The position numbers and the translations under genes are program-made. Below, in pieces: positions 23,056-33,649 of a stretch of DNA of 64,000 nucleotides. Origin of the DNA: Sparassis latifolia. Its lineage: Eukaryota > Basidiomycota > Agaricomycetes > Polyporales > Sparassidaceae. The notes below the pieces were generated by a model that was not told the origin of the DNA, did not search any database, and was given only the letters and a program-made list of their open reading frames with translations. The stretch's first letter is position 1. The number at the start of each line of letters is the position of its first letter. The stretch lies in contig CM031558.1 in the NCBI GenBank assembly GCA_018466975.1, positions 434,001-498,000 on the forward strand, given 5' to 3'.

Positions 23056-24762
23056 CTCCCCTCAAGCCGACGGGCATTCGAGCATATTTATTTGCTTCTG
23101 ATGCCTTGGCTTAGGGATTGTTTTTCTTTCCGGGATAGGACAATAAATATTTTGAGGATTGCATGCGATTAATATCGCCGTCTGATGGTCCTCAGATACA
23201 CACTCCCGACCATCCTACCTTCTGGTAGGGTAGACCAGCAGTTAAAACCTCACGGAAAAAACCCAGTGGGAAAAGCCCGCTGTCGGAATCTGGTGAGGTT
23301 CCCCAACACCAAATAACACTCGCTACTAGCCAGAGTGCGATTTTTCATTTTTTCAATTCTGAGCATTTTTAGCTCATATGCACGCTTCTGTTGGCGCGCG
23401 TTCTCCGGATCGTCCTTCTTGGCATCCAGATCATTCGGTAGATTTTACCGACTTTTCTGTCTGTGGGCCTTTCCTTTTTTGTGTGCATCAGTCCCACCTT
23501 CTTCGCGTTCTTCGGGATCATCATCCCATCTGCGCTGCGCGGATTTGATGTGGCAGTTGACTGTGGTGCGGAATTCCCTAGCTCCCCCTCGCGCCACACG
23601 TCTATGGCTGCCGAGGTTTTAGAGCTTCGGATCTCTCATCCCCATATTGCACGTCTGCAGTATTGGTTGGTATGGGATCTGGCAATTTCCTTTTCTTCCC
23701 CCTGGCACTGCACGTCTGCAGTTCAGCCTAGTTTGGAGACTTGGGACTCATCTCCGCACGCACGCGTCTGTCATGTTGCTTGGTAGTGGACCCGGTGCTA
23801 ATATGCTCCCCCTGATTTCCCCTCGCACTGCACGTCTGCAGTCGCTTTGAGTTTTATGGGACTTCAGATCTCCTTCCCATGCATGCACGTCTGCCATGCT
23901 AATTGGCGAGGGGTCTGGAATTTTTCATTTTCTCTCCCCCTGGCGCTGCACGTCTGCAGTTCCGCCTAGTTTGGGGACATCGGGCTTCTCCTTACCATGT
24001 GACACGTCTGTCCATTGGTTTTCAGGGAGCCCGGCTAGGTGGTCTTGACACATTCATGCGCCCTACATTTCACTCCATCCATGTAGCTTACCAATATATT
24101 TTTGTAGCCCTGGATGCTAATATTGTATTTGAGGGTAGCATCTTTAATTGTGCTTATAGGCACATTCAATCGAGTAGTGTTCAATTTAGACATTCTACGG
24201 CTTTCTTTCTGGAATGGCGAGTGCAGCGCAGTCACACTCATCTCACTCTCATTGGCCGGGTACTGAGCAATTACTGTAGATTGCCCTTTCGATACTCTCG
24301 ACCATCTAAATTTAGTGCCTTTGCTCACGATCAGCTTTGGCTTCTTTCCGGTGATATACCCATTATACCGGTTGATTTTATTCTGTACTCCGTTAAGTAC
24401 AGTACTGCATACAGCTTCACACTGTTTTTGGCCTGTAGAAATATATATTGTTGGGCCTTACATTTGTGTTTATAGGCCCCAGTCTCCGCATCCTGCTCTG
24501 CCTTGCCTGCCAGATCTAATCATCGGCTATGGCCTCGGCTTTTCTCCGGTGATACAGAGTCTGCTTCCTGAGCTTGGGGCTCGAAAACGTCTTCGGCTAT
24601 GGCTCGGGGGTCCACGCATTGCAAGTGCATCTCTCACCACTAACGCACATCGCGTCACAGCTTCCGTGCATCTTTGCACGCGCCATATTCCTCGAGGCTC
24701 ACCATGCTGATGTGCGCAGTATGCATGCGCATCATCTTATCTTATCTCGCTTATCTGCTTTA

Positions 24763-24808
24763 GGCGCTCTGCGTTCCCAAGGCGCTTTGCGTTCCCAAGG
24801 CGCTTTGC
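24763..24808. repeat. 18-bp tandem repeat in the non-autonomous element
   Basis: About 2.5 units of GGCGCTTTGCGTTCCCAA, in the non-coding interior. Confidence 0.75.
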
Positions 24809-25285
24809 ATCCTCATCTAATCTTATCTCAATGACACATCTCGCGCCTCGGGTTTTCGAGTTTGGCCTCTCATCTCTGGCTCTGAGTCTTTGACTCGGGA
24901 CTGTGGTCTCTCTATGGACCTCTCAGTCTCTGGCTCTCTAGGCTCTGTCTGAGCTCCAGGTCTTAGCACTCGCATTTACCGCAGTTCTGCCTCTTAGGAC
25001 AGCAAGAGCGCATCTCATTCTCGCACGCTCCTATTTAGGCGCGCTTGGCCTCCCAACGCTTCTCTGCGCGGCTCTTTTGACCGCGTCTGCTGAATCATTA
25101 TCCGGCGAAGTCTTTAGGCACAAAACAATATTATTTTTCCTCAGTAGTCCTAAATCATACATAGGACTGCTGAGATCTCCTATTACTTGTTGTGCAATGC
25201 AGTATATCAGCCTTTTGGTGAATAGGGGTCAAGGACTCAGCTATATATTCAGAGAAGAGCCTATGTCCGAGGATTGCAATCGTCT

Positions 25286-25299
25286 CGGGGCTCATAACC
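25286..25299 (-). promoter_or_regulatory. Primer binding site of the non-autonomous element
   Basis: CGGGGCTCATAACC directly abuts the LTR. As plus-strand text it matches the anticodon stem-loop of initiator tRNA-Met (GGGCTCATAACC core), so on the minus strand it is complementary to that loop, the half-tRNA priming mode known for copia and Ty5. Confidence 0.75.
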
Positions 25300-25527
25300 T
25301 GTTAGAAAATGTGGGGGCTCGTAGCCCTTTTGGGAAGTGAGGAATTTAATCTGAGAGAATCGGACCGGACGCGAGGTAAAGGATCGGGATGAAGATGTGG
25401 CTGCGGAGCTCTCATTGCTCCAAATATAGATATCCTTTTATATAATGGCCACATTATGTAATTAATCTCCGCTGTGGTGCATCCCTCGGATGCCCTCGGA
25501 TTGCCTCTTTTCCGGCCATTTCCAACA
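25300..25527 (-). repeat. 5' LTR of the nested non-autonomous element
   Basis: 228 bp; carries the TG versions at the four CpG sites that differ from the partner LTR. Confidence 0.9.
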
Positions 25528-25532
25528 GAGAT

Positions 25533-25909
25533 TACGACTTGCGGGCTATGTAGAATAATCGTAGGCCTCAGTTCTCTTGTCCGTAAAAAACTGAGAATAT
25601 ATTGAAGCATACCTATGTAGAATAATCGTAGGCTAGGTATGCAGTCAGTAAGTAATCATAAGGTAATCGGCAGTTAATAAACTCACCCTCAGTTCTCTTG
25701 TCCGTAAGGAACTGAGGGGGAAGTAGTACAAGTACGCTACTTATGTAGTGAGTACGCTATTGTTATGTATGATACAAGAGCATTCGAAAATCGTAGAATG
25801 GTCACTTTACTTTACTTATTGTCCATCTTGTTTAGAATCTCGATTACCTTTCCCGATGAGAACAAGAATGCCACGAAGGGCGCGCACGATGAATTGCAAT
25901 ATCCCAACA
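25533..25909 (-). repeat. 3' LTR of the Copia element, main part
   Basis: 377 of the 386 bp; the first 9 bp are at 22,820-22,828, separated by the nested element. A purine-rich tract (GAGAGGGCG on the minus strand) lies just inside its inner edge. Confidence 0.9.
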
Positions 25910-25916
25910 CGCCCTC

Positions 25917-28900
25917 TCAATTCTTGTGCAGCCCAATGAGGCGCGAGAGATGTTCGACCTTGATGCGCGGCAGAACCTTTGTGAATATGTCTGCCGACAT
26001 GTCTTCAGTATGGCGGTATTGCAGAATGACCTGGCCATTCTCGACGGTCTCGCGGATGAAATGAAAGCGGATGTCGATGTGTTTGGTACGTGCGTGGTAA
26101 GCATCATCCTTAGCAAGGGCAATCGCCGACTTGTTGTCGCTGTGCAAGTGCACCGTGTAGTGGAGGATGTCAGGGTGGAGGACATCGGCGAGGAGGGAAC
26201 AAAGCCAGAGTGCTTCCTTTGTCGCGTGAGTTATCGCGATGTATTCCATCTCGGTGCTTGATAACGCGACAACATTCTGCTTCTTAGCAGACCACGAGAC
26301 CGCGCCGCCATCAAGGAGGAACACATACCCACTAATCGAGTGCCTGTGCTCGGCCGATCCCCAGTCTGCATCCGAGAAGCCTTCCACGCCATCCGTTGTC
26401 TCTCCGAATGTCAGCCATCTCTCCCTCGTTCCTGCGAGGTACCTAAAAACTCTCTTTGCTGCTTCCCAGTGTGGCCATCCTGGATTCTGCATGAATTGTG
26501 AGAGAGCCGTTACAGCGTACGCAATGTCAGGGTGCGTCCCAAGTGCTGTGTACATGAGCGAACTGATCGCTTCACGATATGGTATGTTCTTCATGTCTTC
26601 AAACTGACGAGGAGTGGAGGGGCATTGGTGGATGCTGAGGACAGTCCCGGGGTCAAGTGGTGTAGTCAATGACTTTGCATCCTGGAGGTTGAAACGCGCG
26701 AGAATCATGTCGATATACGCGCGCTGCGACAGAGACAATGTGCGTGCATCGCAGTCATGCCGCACTTTGATCCCTAAGATCCAGTGCATCTCTCCGAGAT
26801 CTGACATCTCGAAACGCATGCTGATCTCTCGCTTGAACCAGAAAACCGCTGCCTTGGTGCCTGCAATGGTCGAGTCATCAACGGAAAGCGCGATGAGCAA
26901 GATGAGGACATCTTCTTCATTGCGAAGTCAGAAGATGCAGTGGTCGACCTTGCTCCTGGTGAGTCCCATGCTGCCAAGTTCACCAGAAATCTTCTTGTGG
27001 AACTGACGACTGCTCTGCTTTAGCCCATACAGAGGTCACTTGAGCTTGCAGACAAGGTGCTCTTTCTCAGGTTCAGCTTGCCCAGGAGGCTGCCGCATAT
27101 AAATCTCTTCCTCGAGATCCCTATTCAGGTACACCCCCTTGACGTCCATCTGGTGCAGCTCCCAGTCGTAGCGTGCGGCGAGCGTGAGAATCAGGCGAAT
27201 CGACGCGAGCTTGGCCACTGGGGCAAATGTCTCATTGAAGTTGATCCCTGGCACCTGTGTAAATCCCTGAGCCACGAGATGAGCCTTGTAGGACTCGATT
27301 TCACCTTCCGCATTGTGTTTGATGCGGAAGACGAATTTGAATCCTACAATGTTAGTGTTCTTAGGTGGCTCGACCAGTGTGTATGTGCCATGACTATCAA
27401 GGTTTTGCATCTCCTTCGCTATTGCTTCCTTCCATTTCGGCCATTCTGTGCTCTGCATGGCTTCATTCAGAGAAGCCGGATCCTGTCTAGGAGTCTCCAT
27501 CAATGCTGGCATCACGAAGATCGACTCAACTTCATCCTCACTTTCTGCCTCAATGGCCACAGCTCCCATCAGGTCACCAGGTTGCAAACCTTTTGGGTAT
27601 TTCGACTGGCTCGGGCATCTGTCAGTGACACCAGATCCATCGTTCAATCGCTGGACATATGCGGATGCCTTGCGAACACGATGTCCTCTGCCGCTTGGTG
27701 CCTCAGGAGCTGATGCTTCGGGAGGTGATGACGGAGGAGTTGGAGTGGCAGGGGTCGGGGGATCGATGGTGCGTGATGCCATTTCCTCTTCTGGCGCTGG
27801 TACTGACAGCATTTTGGACACGCTCGGACCGCCTGTCGCCCTCGCCCTCTCAGGCTGAGTGTCATCTGAAATGACTGTTTCATGGACGAACTTGACATTT
27901 CATTCCATGGTTACACTGTGCTTGTCTGGCCAGTACACGCGGTACCCCTTGCTCTCCTCACTGTGACCGACGAATCGGCCCTCGCGTGCCTTGGAATCAA
28001 GTTTCCCGGCATTTTCGATGTGTACCCACACTTTTGCACTGAACTCGTGGATGTTGCCAAGGTCTGGGACTTTGCTGTAGCGCACCTAATATGGTGTTTT
28101 CCCCTCGAGTGCACGAGTTGACGTTCAGTTCTTCAACCAAGTCGTGTGCATTATTGCCTCGCCCCAGAGACTCTTCGGCAAGCCTGAGGCAATCAACATT
28201 GCCCGTGCATGCTCCGGAAGTGTTCGATTGATATGCTCTGCAAGCCCATTGTGTTGCAGGGTGTCATGCACTGTAAGACGGGAGGCCGTGCCTTTCGCAG
28301 CAAGGTGAGCTTTGAAATCAGCACTCATATATTCGCCCCCTCGATCGGACTGCAAGGCCTTTACAGTTTTGCCATCCTGTGTACTGAGCTTCACCTCATA
28401 GGACTTGTAGGCCTGGAAGGTATCGGACTTCACATGCAGCAGGTACAATTCGGTCCAGCGTGTTGCATCGTCTGTGAACGAGGTAAAGTATTTCTTCCCG
28501 CCTATCGTCTCAGTACGCGCAGGTCCCCATACATCCGAGTGAACTCTGTCGCCTAGTTCTTTGGCGCGTGCACCATCACGCTCCTTCAGCACGGGGTGAT
28601 GCATGATTTTTGCCTGGATGCATGACTCGCATTGGTCTGTACCCGGCTTTGCACTGTCTGTCAAACGGACACCTTCGACTCTTCCTTCGCGCACTAGGCG
28701 TTCGGTGATCATAGGTGAGATATGGCCCATGCGACAATGAAAATCCATGACTGATGTCGTCACCAGTCCATGCTCAACAACATCTCCAGGTGGTAATAGA
28801 ACTATTCCAGCTGTTGTACATGCATGCTCAACACGAAAGAGGCCATTGTTTGATGGGATGCGGCCGACAATTCGTCCTTTGCTGCGAGAGATGATACAAC

Positions 28901-30257
28901 ACTCTCCTTGCTCAAAGATGGCAGAATACCCTGCAGCATCGGCATGCGCAACGGAAATGAGTGCGAAGGCTATATCGGGTGCATACAGCACATCTTGTAG
29001 CATGACAGTTGTCCGCTGATCACCATTTGGAACCTTTAGGGCGACGGTTCCCTGACCTGTTGCGTGGAATGCCCGGCCATCAGCTGCTGTGATTGGCTTT
29101 GGAGGGGTTGCCTCAAATGCCGTGAACGTGTCGTGATATGGGGAAATGTGACGTGTTGCACTGCTGTCATAGACCTCAATCCGGATGTTTCCATCAGCTG
29201 TGTGGCTACAAGCAAGTGCTGCACTGTCGAAGGTTGCCGTGAACGTGTGCACGTCCATGTTGCTGCTGACAGCTGTGTTTGCACTCGTGCCCGACTTGCC
29301 CTTATCACCATCCTTCTTCGGGTTCTGGTTTCGCAGTCCTTGGCCTTCCTTTCCACCCCCTGCATGCCAGCACTCCAATTTCATATGGCCCCTTCGGCTG
29401 CAATTGAAGCACTCGATGTCTTTCGAGTTTTTCTGCCCCTTTCCTCGTGATGCAAACTTTCTGGCTGGCTTGACAAACAGTGCAGTCTCTGAAGTCTGGC
29501 CTTGGCTCCTGCGATCAAATTCCTCGCAGATCGCGAAGACAACATCATCGGATGTGAGTGTGTTCTTGGATAGACGTGCAGCGGTGGTGAGTGCCGTGAG
29601 GAGTGTGCCATAGGAGGATGGAAGCAACGTGTAGATGCATGCTGAGAAATCCACGTCCGCCATCGCTGCGCCCATCGAAGACAGCTCTTCACGGAACTTG
29701 AGCATTTGATTAAGGTGAGTCCTGATGTTTGCTCCCTCGTCACACTTCATGTTCTGAAGCCGAGTCCTCACCGCGCCGGAGTACATCTCTGACTTCCCCT
29801 CGTACTCCTTCTGGATAGCACCCCACATGTCCACGGCTGTCGGGAGCTTCTTCACATGCAGAAGCAGTGCATCATTGATCGTCCCGTAGATCTGCTGCCG
29901 TGCTGCAAACTCCTTCTGCAAGAAATCGTCCAACTTGCTCTTAGCGGCCTCAATCTTTGCAAGATACTCCTCTGGTGTCAATGCAGGTTGGGTCGGGGCA
30001 GTGGTTGTCGTTGCTGCAGTGGTGCTCGGCACTGTTATTGCAGCGGCACTTGGCGCTGTCTGAGGGTATGGTAGGGGGTCAGGCAGCCGGTGCGCAGTGC
30101 CCTCGAGATGTCGCATCAAACCGCGAGAGCCCATGACGGTATGGATCCGTTCCTTGTATGTGATCCAGTTCGAGCCATCAGTGGCGAGCTTTGGAACAAT
30201 GTTAAGGTGTGTATTAGTGGGGGTCTCAGTTTTGAGCAACATGCTGCCGGGGCTCAT
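25917..30257 (-). pseudogene. Copia gag-pol, one frame with five in-frame stops
   Basis: 4,341 bp in a single uninterrupted frame (1,447 codons) from the ATG at 30,257 (a second ATG is 15 bases downstream), with no frameshift. Gag has a zinc knuckle CFNCSRRGHMKLEC near residue 283; the protease motif is DSSATRHIS near residue 365; the integrase has the HCRMGH and C-x-x-C zinc part and VHSDVWGPA; the reverse transcriptase and RNase H follow (NETFAPVAKLASIRLIL; SLMYTALGTHPDIAYA; SDADWGSAEHRHSISGY; SSTEMEYIAI). Stops lie at 28,125, 28,086, 27,900, 27,036 and 26,928; each is TGA or TAG and can be explained by C-to-T change on the coding strand. The polymerase Y-V-D-D box reads S-V-D-D. It is inactive. 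Confidence 0.92.
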
Positions 30258-30261
30258 AACC
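30248..30261 (-). promoter_or_regulatory. Primer binding site of the Copia element
   Basis: The same 14 bases as in the nested element, CGGGGCTCATAACC, directly inside the 5' LTR; complementary on the minus strand to the initiator tRNA-Met anticod. loop, indicating half-tRNA priming. Confidence 0.75.
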
Positions 30262-30647
30262 TGTAGAGATTATGAGTTGCGGGCTATGTAGAATAATCGT
30301 AGGCCTCAGTTCTCTTGTCCGTAAAAAACTGAGAATATATTGAAGCATACCTATGTAGAATAATCGTAGGCTAGGTATGCAGTCAGTAAGTAATCATAAG
30401 GTAATCGGCAGTTAATAAACTCACCCTCAGTTCTCTTGTCCGTAAGGAACTGAGGGGGAAGTAGTACAAGTACGCTACTTATGTAGTGAGTACGCTATTG
30501 TTATGTATGATACAAGAGCATTCGAAAATCGTAGAATGATCACTTTACTTTACTTATTGTCCATCTTGTTTAGAATCTCGATTACCTTTCCCGATAAGAA
30601 CAAGAATGCCACGAAGGGCGCACACGATGAATTGCAATATCTCAACA
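30262..30647 (-). repeat. 5' LTR of the Copia element
   Basis: 386 bp, intact. It contains an internal repeated motif: CCTCAGTTCTCTTGTCCGTA occurs twice (about 30,302 and 30,425), each followed by its inverted partner ACTGAG, giving two hairpins, and TATGTAGAATAATCGTAGGC also occurs twice. Confidence 0.9.
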
Positions 30648-31289
30648 GAGGGGTTGGAACATAATCGTACAGACATGGTCTAAACTATATGAGGTCATGC
30701 ACTATAAGAAAACCATAAGAGTAGTCACAAGTAGTCATTAATAGTCAAATTTGCCAAAATTTTGAAACTGGCTGACTACATTTTGACTTCCGGTTTTTAC
30801 TGAGGGTCACAGCCCTTGTGAACTGAACCTATTTGGGCGCTTGTCACAGGTCACAGGTCATTGTGAACTGGGCAGCAGAATGGTCACGGGCGCTAAATAT
30901 TCGTTTCTGGGTGCTTATCTGTATGTGTGCCATTCACAGCTGACCCGAATGCGCAAGTCTTTACATGCAATAGATTGTATGCACAGAACCACTGTGACTT
31001 GTACTACTCTAGTTGTATAATGTGCCATCAAGCTTGAGTAGGGAAATCCAATTTTCAACCTCAGCGCCACGGGCGCCTGCGGCGCCCAGTGAACTGAACT
31101 AGTGTCTCATGTCACACCGACTTGTGAACTGTGAACTAAGTCAAGCCAGCATGTCACAGGTCACACCTCGTGAACCTAAGGTCATTTCGCTACAGTACAT
31201 TAGCTGCTAGTGCTAGTGAGCAAACTCATCAGCAAAAGCGGGAAATTTTTATATAAGGTTGCATCAGCCTGAGTTACATCGGGGTAGCA

Positions 31290-31805
31290 AGTGTTGTGTA
31301 AGTTACAGTATGAAACTGCAGGTGCTAATCTGCAGCGACTTGTTTGTCTGGGCCAAATATTGCCTTATGTAGTGAACACTTGTGACCCAGTCACGTCAGC
31401 ATAGCAGACATGAATGCATGAGTCCCCACCCCTCGCAGAAGGCAGAAAATGTAAGGGCACATCATCACTCTTTGGCAAAGATGGTAAAAATATTCCTGAG
31501 ATTCCAGAGAGTGCTGGATACTCAAGATGTATGCATCTCTGAGGTCATTCTATGAGGTGTTTGTAAGACCAAGTGGTCATCTTTGTGATCTTGACTGGTA
31601 CTAAGGAGCTTAGATACAAGCAGGTGCATTGTCCTTGAAGTACAGCCCACATCCATTGGCCAACAAAACATAGGTGTAATCGAAACTTTACCTGTCACAG
31701 CGCCATTTGTGAGAACTTTATAAGGCAATATTTGGCCCGGACAAATAAGTTGCTGCGGACCTGCACCTGCAGTTTCATATGCAAGGCACTGTACACACAC
31801 TAGAG
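31290..31805. mobile_element. Inverted-repeat element, about 0.5 kb
   Basis: Arms of about 65-80 bp at 31,309-31,375 and 31,716-31,780 are inverted copies (TATGAAACTGCAGGTGC and GGCCAAATATTGCCTTAT in the left arm), with weaker similarity outside them. No coding capacity. Boundaries and target duplication are unclear. It is a MITE-like element of a third sequence family. Confidence 0.7.
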
Positions 31806-31810
31806 ACAGT

Positions 31811-32348
31811 GGGCAATATCGCTCCAGCAGACATTGTGGGAAAATTCTGCTTTACATTATACATGTATGACCAGCTCTTATTGCCTGCAAAAATTTTGCC
31901 TTACATCATTTCTCAGCCAATCAGGTCACGAGAATAAGCCTGTTTACAAAAATGTACAACTGTCTGACATTTTACCACATATGTACAATGTTAAATGGGA
32001 CATTTGCACAATATTAGATGTCCAGATATAGCTCGTCATCTCCGGTGACAGGACTAGTAATATTTAAACCAATTTGTAATCAAAGTAAAGGTAGTAGAGG
32101 TCTATAAAGAAGATTACATAGTTACATAGGACAGAAATTAATATCCAAGTTAGAACAAAAATACATGTAAACAAAAAGTTGTTGAGCAATGTAACACAAG
32201 TCAAACATTGCTCACCAGGTTACACAATCGGAAGAACTTCCAGATGCCTACATATAATGTTATAAGGAGCACCTACTGGGTGTCTACTAGCACTCCGAGA
32301 ACTTGCTCCGAGTTGCTCTTGTGTCATATCTCTATATTCAGGCAGTTG
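31811..32348. other. AT-rich gene-free stretch
   Basis: About 540 bp with no recognisable gene or element. Confidence 0.4.
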
Positions 32349-33212
32349 TGGGCAGCACTTATGTGTACAATAGTCTCAGATAACTGGTAAGAATATTGTG
32401 CAATATCTGATCACCATTGTATAAGGCTAATATTATACATATTAGTAACCACATTGTAATTGTAGATAAAGTGCAGCAGATTGTTTACAAGTACAATGTA
32501 TACAAAATAAATTGCACACAGCCAGGATTGAACCCTTAACCTCCCGGGTGTGCTTACATAAGCACATGTTATATACACACTTTTCTACTTAGTCACCTCG
32601 CCTTACTACTTGTTCGGCCTCAATTATATATAAGGCTACTATCTGTGCTAAGAAATACTGTAATGTCTTGTAATGGCCACCACATTTCACTTATTACAGA
32701 TAATCTAACCCTCTACTAATAGATATTGAACACTTATAACTGTATATAAGGCTACTATCTGTGCTAAAAGTGCTAAAATATGTTATAATAGAGCTAAAAT
32801 ATGTTATAATAAAGCTATTATAAGTATTCAATATCTATTAGTAGAGGGTTAGATTATCTGTAATAAGTGAAATGTAGTGGCCATTACAAGACATTACAAT
32901 ATTTCTTAGTACAGATAGTAGCCTTATGTACAATTGAGGCTGAACAAGTAGTAAGGCAAGGTGGCTAAGTGAAAAAGTGTGTATACAACATGTGCTTATG
33001 TAAGCACACCCCAGGAGGTCAAGGGTTCAATCCTGGCTGTGTGTAATCTCTTTTGTATACATTGTACTTGTAAACAATCTGCTGCACTTTATGTACAATT
33101 ACAATGTGGTTACTAATGTATACAATATTAGCCTTATACAATGGTGATCAGATATTGCACAATATACTTACCAGATACTTGGGCATATTGTATACATAGG
33201 TGCTGCCCAGTA
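32349..33212. mobile_element. Palindromic element C with tRNA-like module in both arms (864 bp)
   Basis: Two arms of nearly 400 bp (32,349-32,745 and 32,819-33,212) are inverted copies separated by about 70 bp of TATGTTATAATA repeats. Each arm has a tRNA-like segment with an A-box-like TGGCTAAGTGA (32,962-32,972 in the right arm) and a B box GGTTCAATCC (33,024-33,033), followed in the right arm by TTTT at 33,051. The left-arm copy is on the minus strand at about 32,611-32,517. No protein-coding frame is supported. The architecture is shared with elements A and B, although the sequence differs. Confidence 0.8.
32952..33045 (+). ncRNA. tRNA-like module in the right arm of palindrome C
   Basis: A-box-like and B-box sequences in correct order and near-normal spacing, a T-arm-like CAAGG-GTTCAAT-CCTGG with 4 of 5 pairs, and a downstream T run. 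It does not fold as an intact tRNA by hand, so it is called tRNA-derived. Whether it is transcribed is unknown. Confidence 0.45.
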
Positions 33213-33649
33213 GTGGCGGCTTCAAATCCTCAAGGAGACCAAAATTGTCAGAAGATGATGACTTGATGGAATGACGGAGACAGTAAGGACACAGTGGTGA
33301 TCCATGTGGTGAGAGAGAGGATCTCTTTTGATGTTCAAAAAAAAGTGGAACCCGATGCGGGTTGGGAACACTGAGTGGCTGCAGCAAATGGTGACGGAAC
33401 GGAAAAGAGACTTCATTGCATATAAGTAGAAGTAAGTGGACACTACATGAACCAGACGTACCTTCATTGCATATAAGTAGAAGTAAGGGAACGCAACGAA
33501 GGACAGTCGAACATGAGTGTCATCAGGGAGCAAACAGATACAAATAGTGTGAACCATGTCATGTGATCACGACATGTTGTAAGTATGCGTGGCATGCTTA
33601 CACTCCGTTATCCAAATTCAGACTCTATAACATATGAAACCTGTTCAGA

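Larger units (their letters stand above)
22829..25527 (-). mobile_element. Non-autonomous LTR element nested in the Copia LTR (2.7 kb)
   Basis: LTRs at 22,829-23,055 and 25,300-25,527, both starting TGTTAGAAAATG and ending TTTCCAACA. A GAGAT duplication lies at 22,824-22,828 and 25,528-25,532. The 2.2-kb interior has no gag or pol. Next to the right LTR lies the 14-base string CGGGGCTCATAACC, identical to the one in the Copia element, and next to the left LTR the complement of a purine tract (TTGAGGGGAG), so the element is oriented on the minus strand. The interior holds at least five dispersed copies of a GCACGTCTGCAG motif between 23,649 and 23,960. It is presumably mobilised in trans by a Copia enzyme set. 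Confidence 0.9.
22820..30647 (-). mobile_element. Ty1/Copia LTR retrotransposon, itself carrying a nested LTR element
   Basis: The right LTR (5' LTR on the minus strand) is 30,262-30,647, 386 bp. The left LTR is 22,820-22,828 plus 25,533-25,909, that is 9 + 377 = 386 bp once the nested element at 22,829-25,527 and its duplicated GAGAT are removed. LTRs begin TGTAGAGATTA and end CAACA when read on the plus strand. The target duplication is GAGGG at 22,815-22,819 and 30,648-30,652. By eye the LTRs differ at about six positions, so insertion is recent. Without the nested element the length is about 5.1 kb. The gag-pol frame is described separately. Confidence 0.93.
22533..31195. mobile_element. 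CTGTAG-type TIR element, split by a Copia insertion
   Basis: The left end at 22,533 (CTGTAGCGAAACGACCTCAG) and the right end at 31,195 (complement CTGTAGCGAAATGACCTTAG) are inverted repeats bounded by TA (22,531-32 and 31,196-97). The inverted similarity continues inward: CAGTAAAAACCGGAAGTCAA at 22,573-22,592 matches the complement at 30,777-30,797, and TTCAAAATTTTGGCA recurs further in. Without the Copia insertion it would be about 0.83 kb. The right half has extra GTCACAGGTCACA-rich sequence absent from the left half. No transposase is visible, so it is non-autonomous. Confidence 0.8.

Noticed and set aside
26239..27858. Plus-strand frames of 120-218 aa within the Copia element
   Set aside because: Antisense to the reverse transcriptase; all motifs are on the minus strand.
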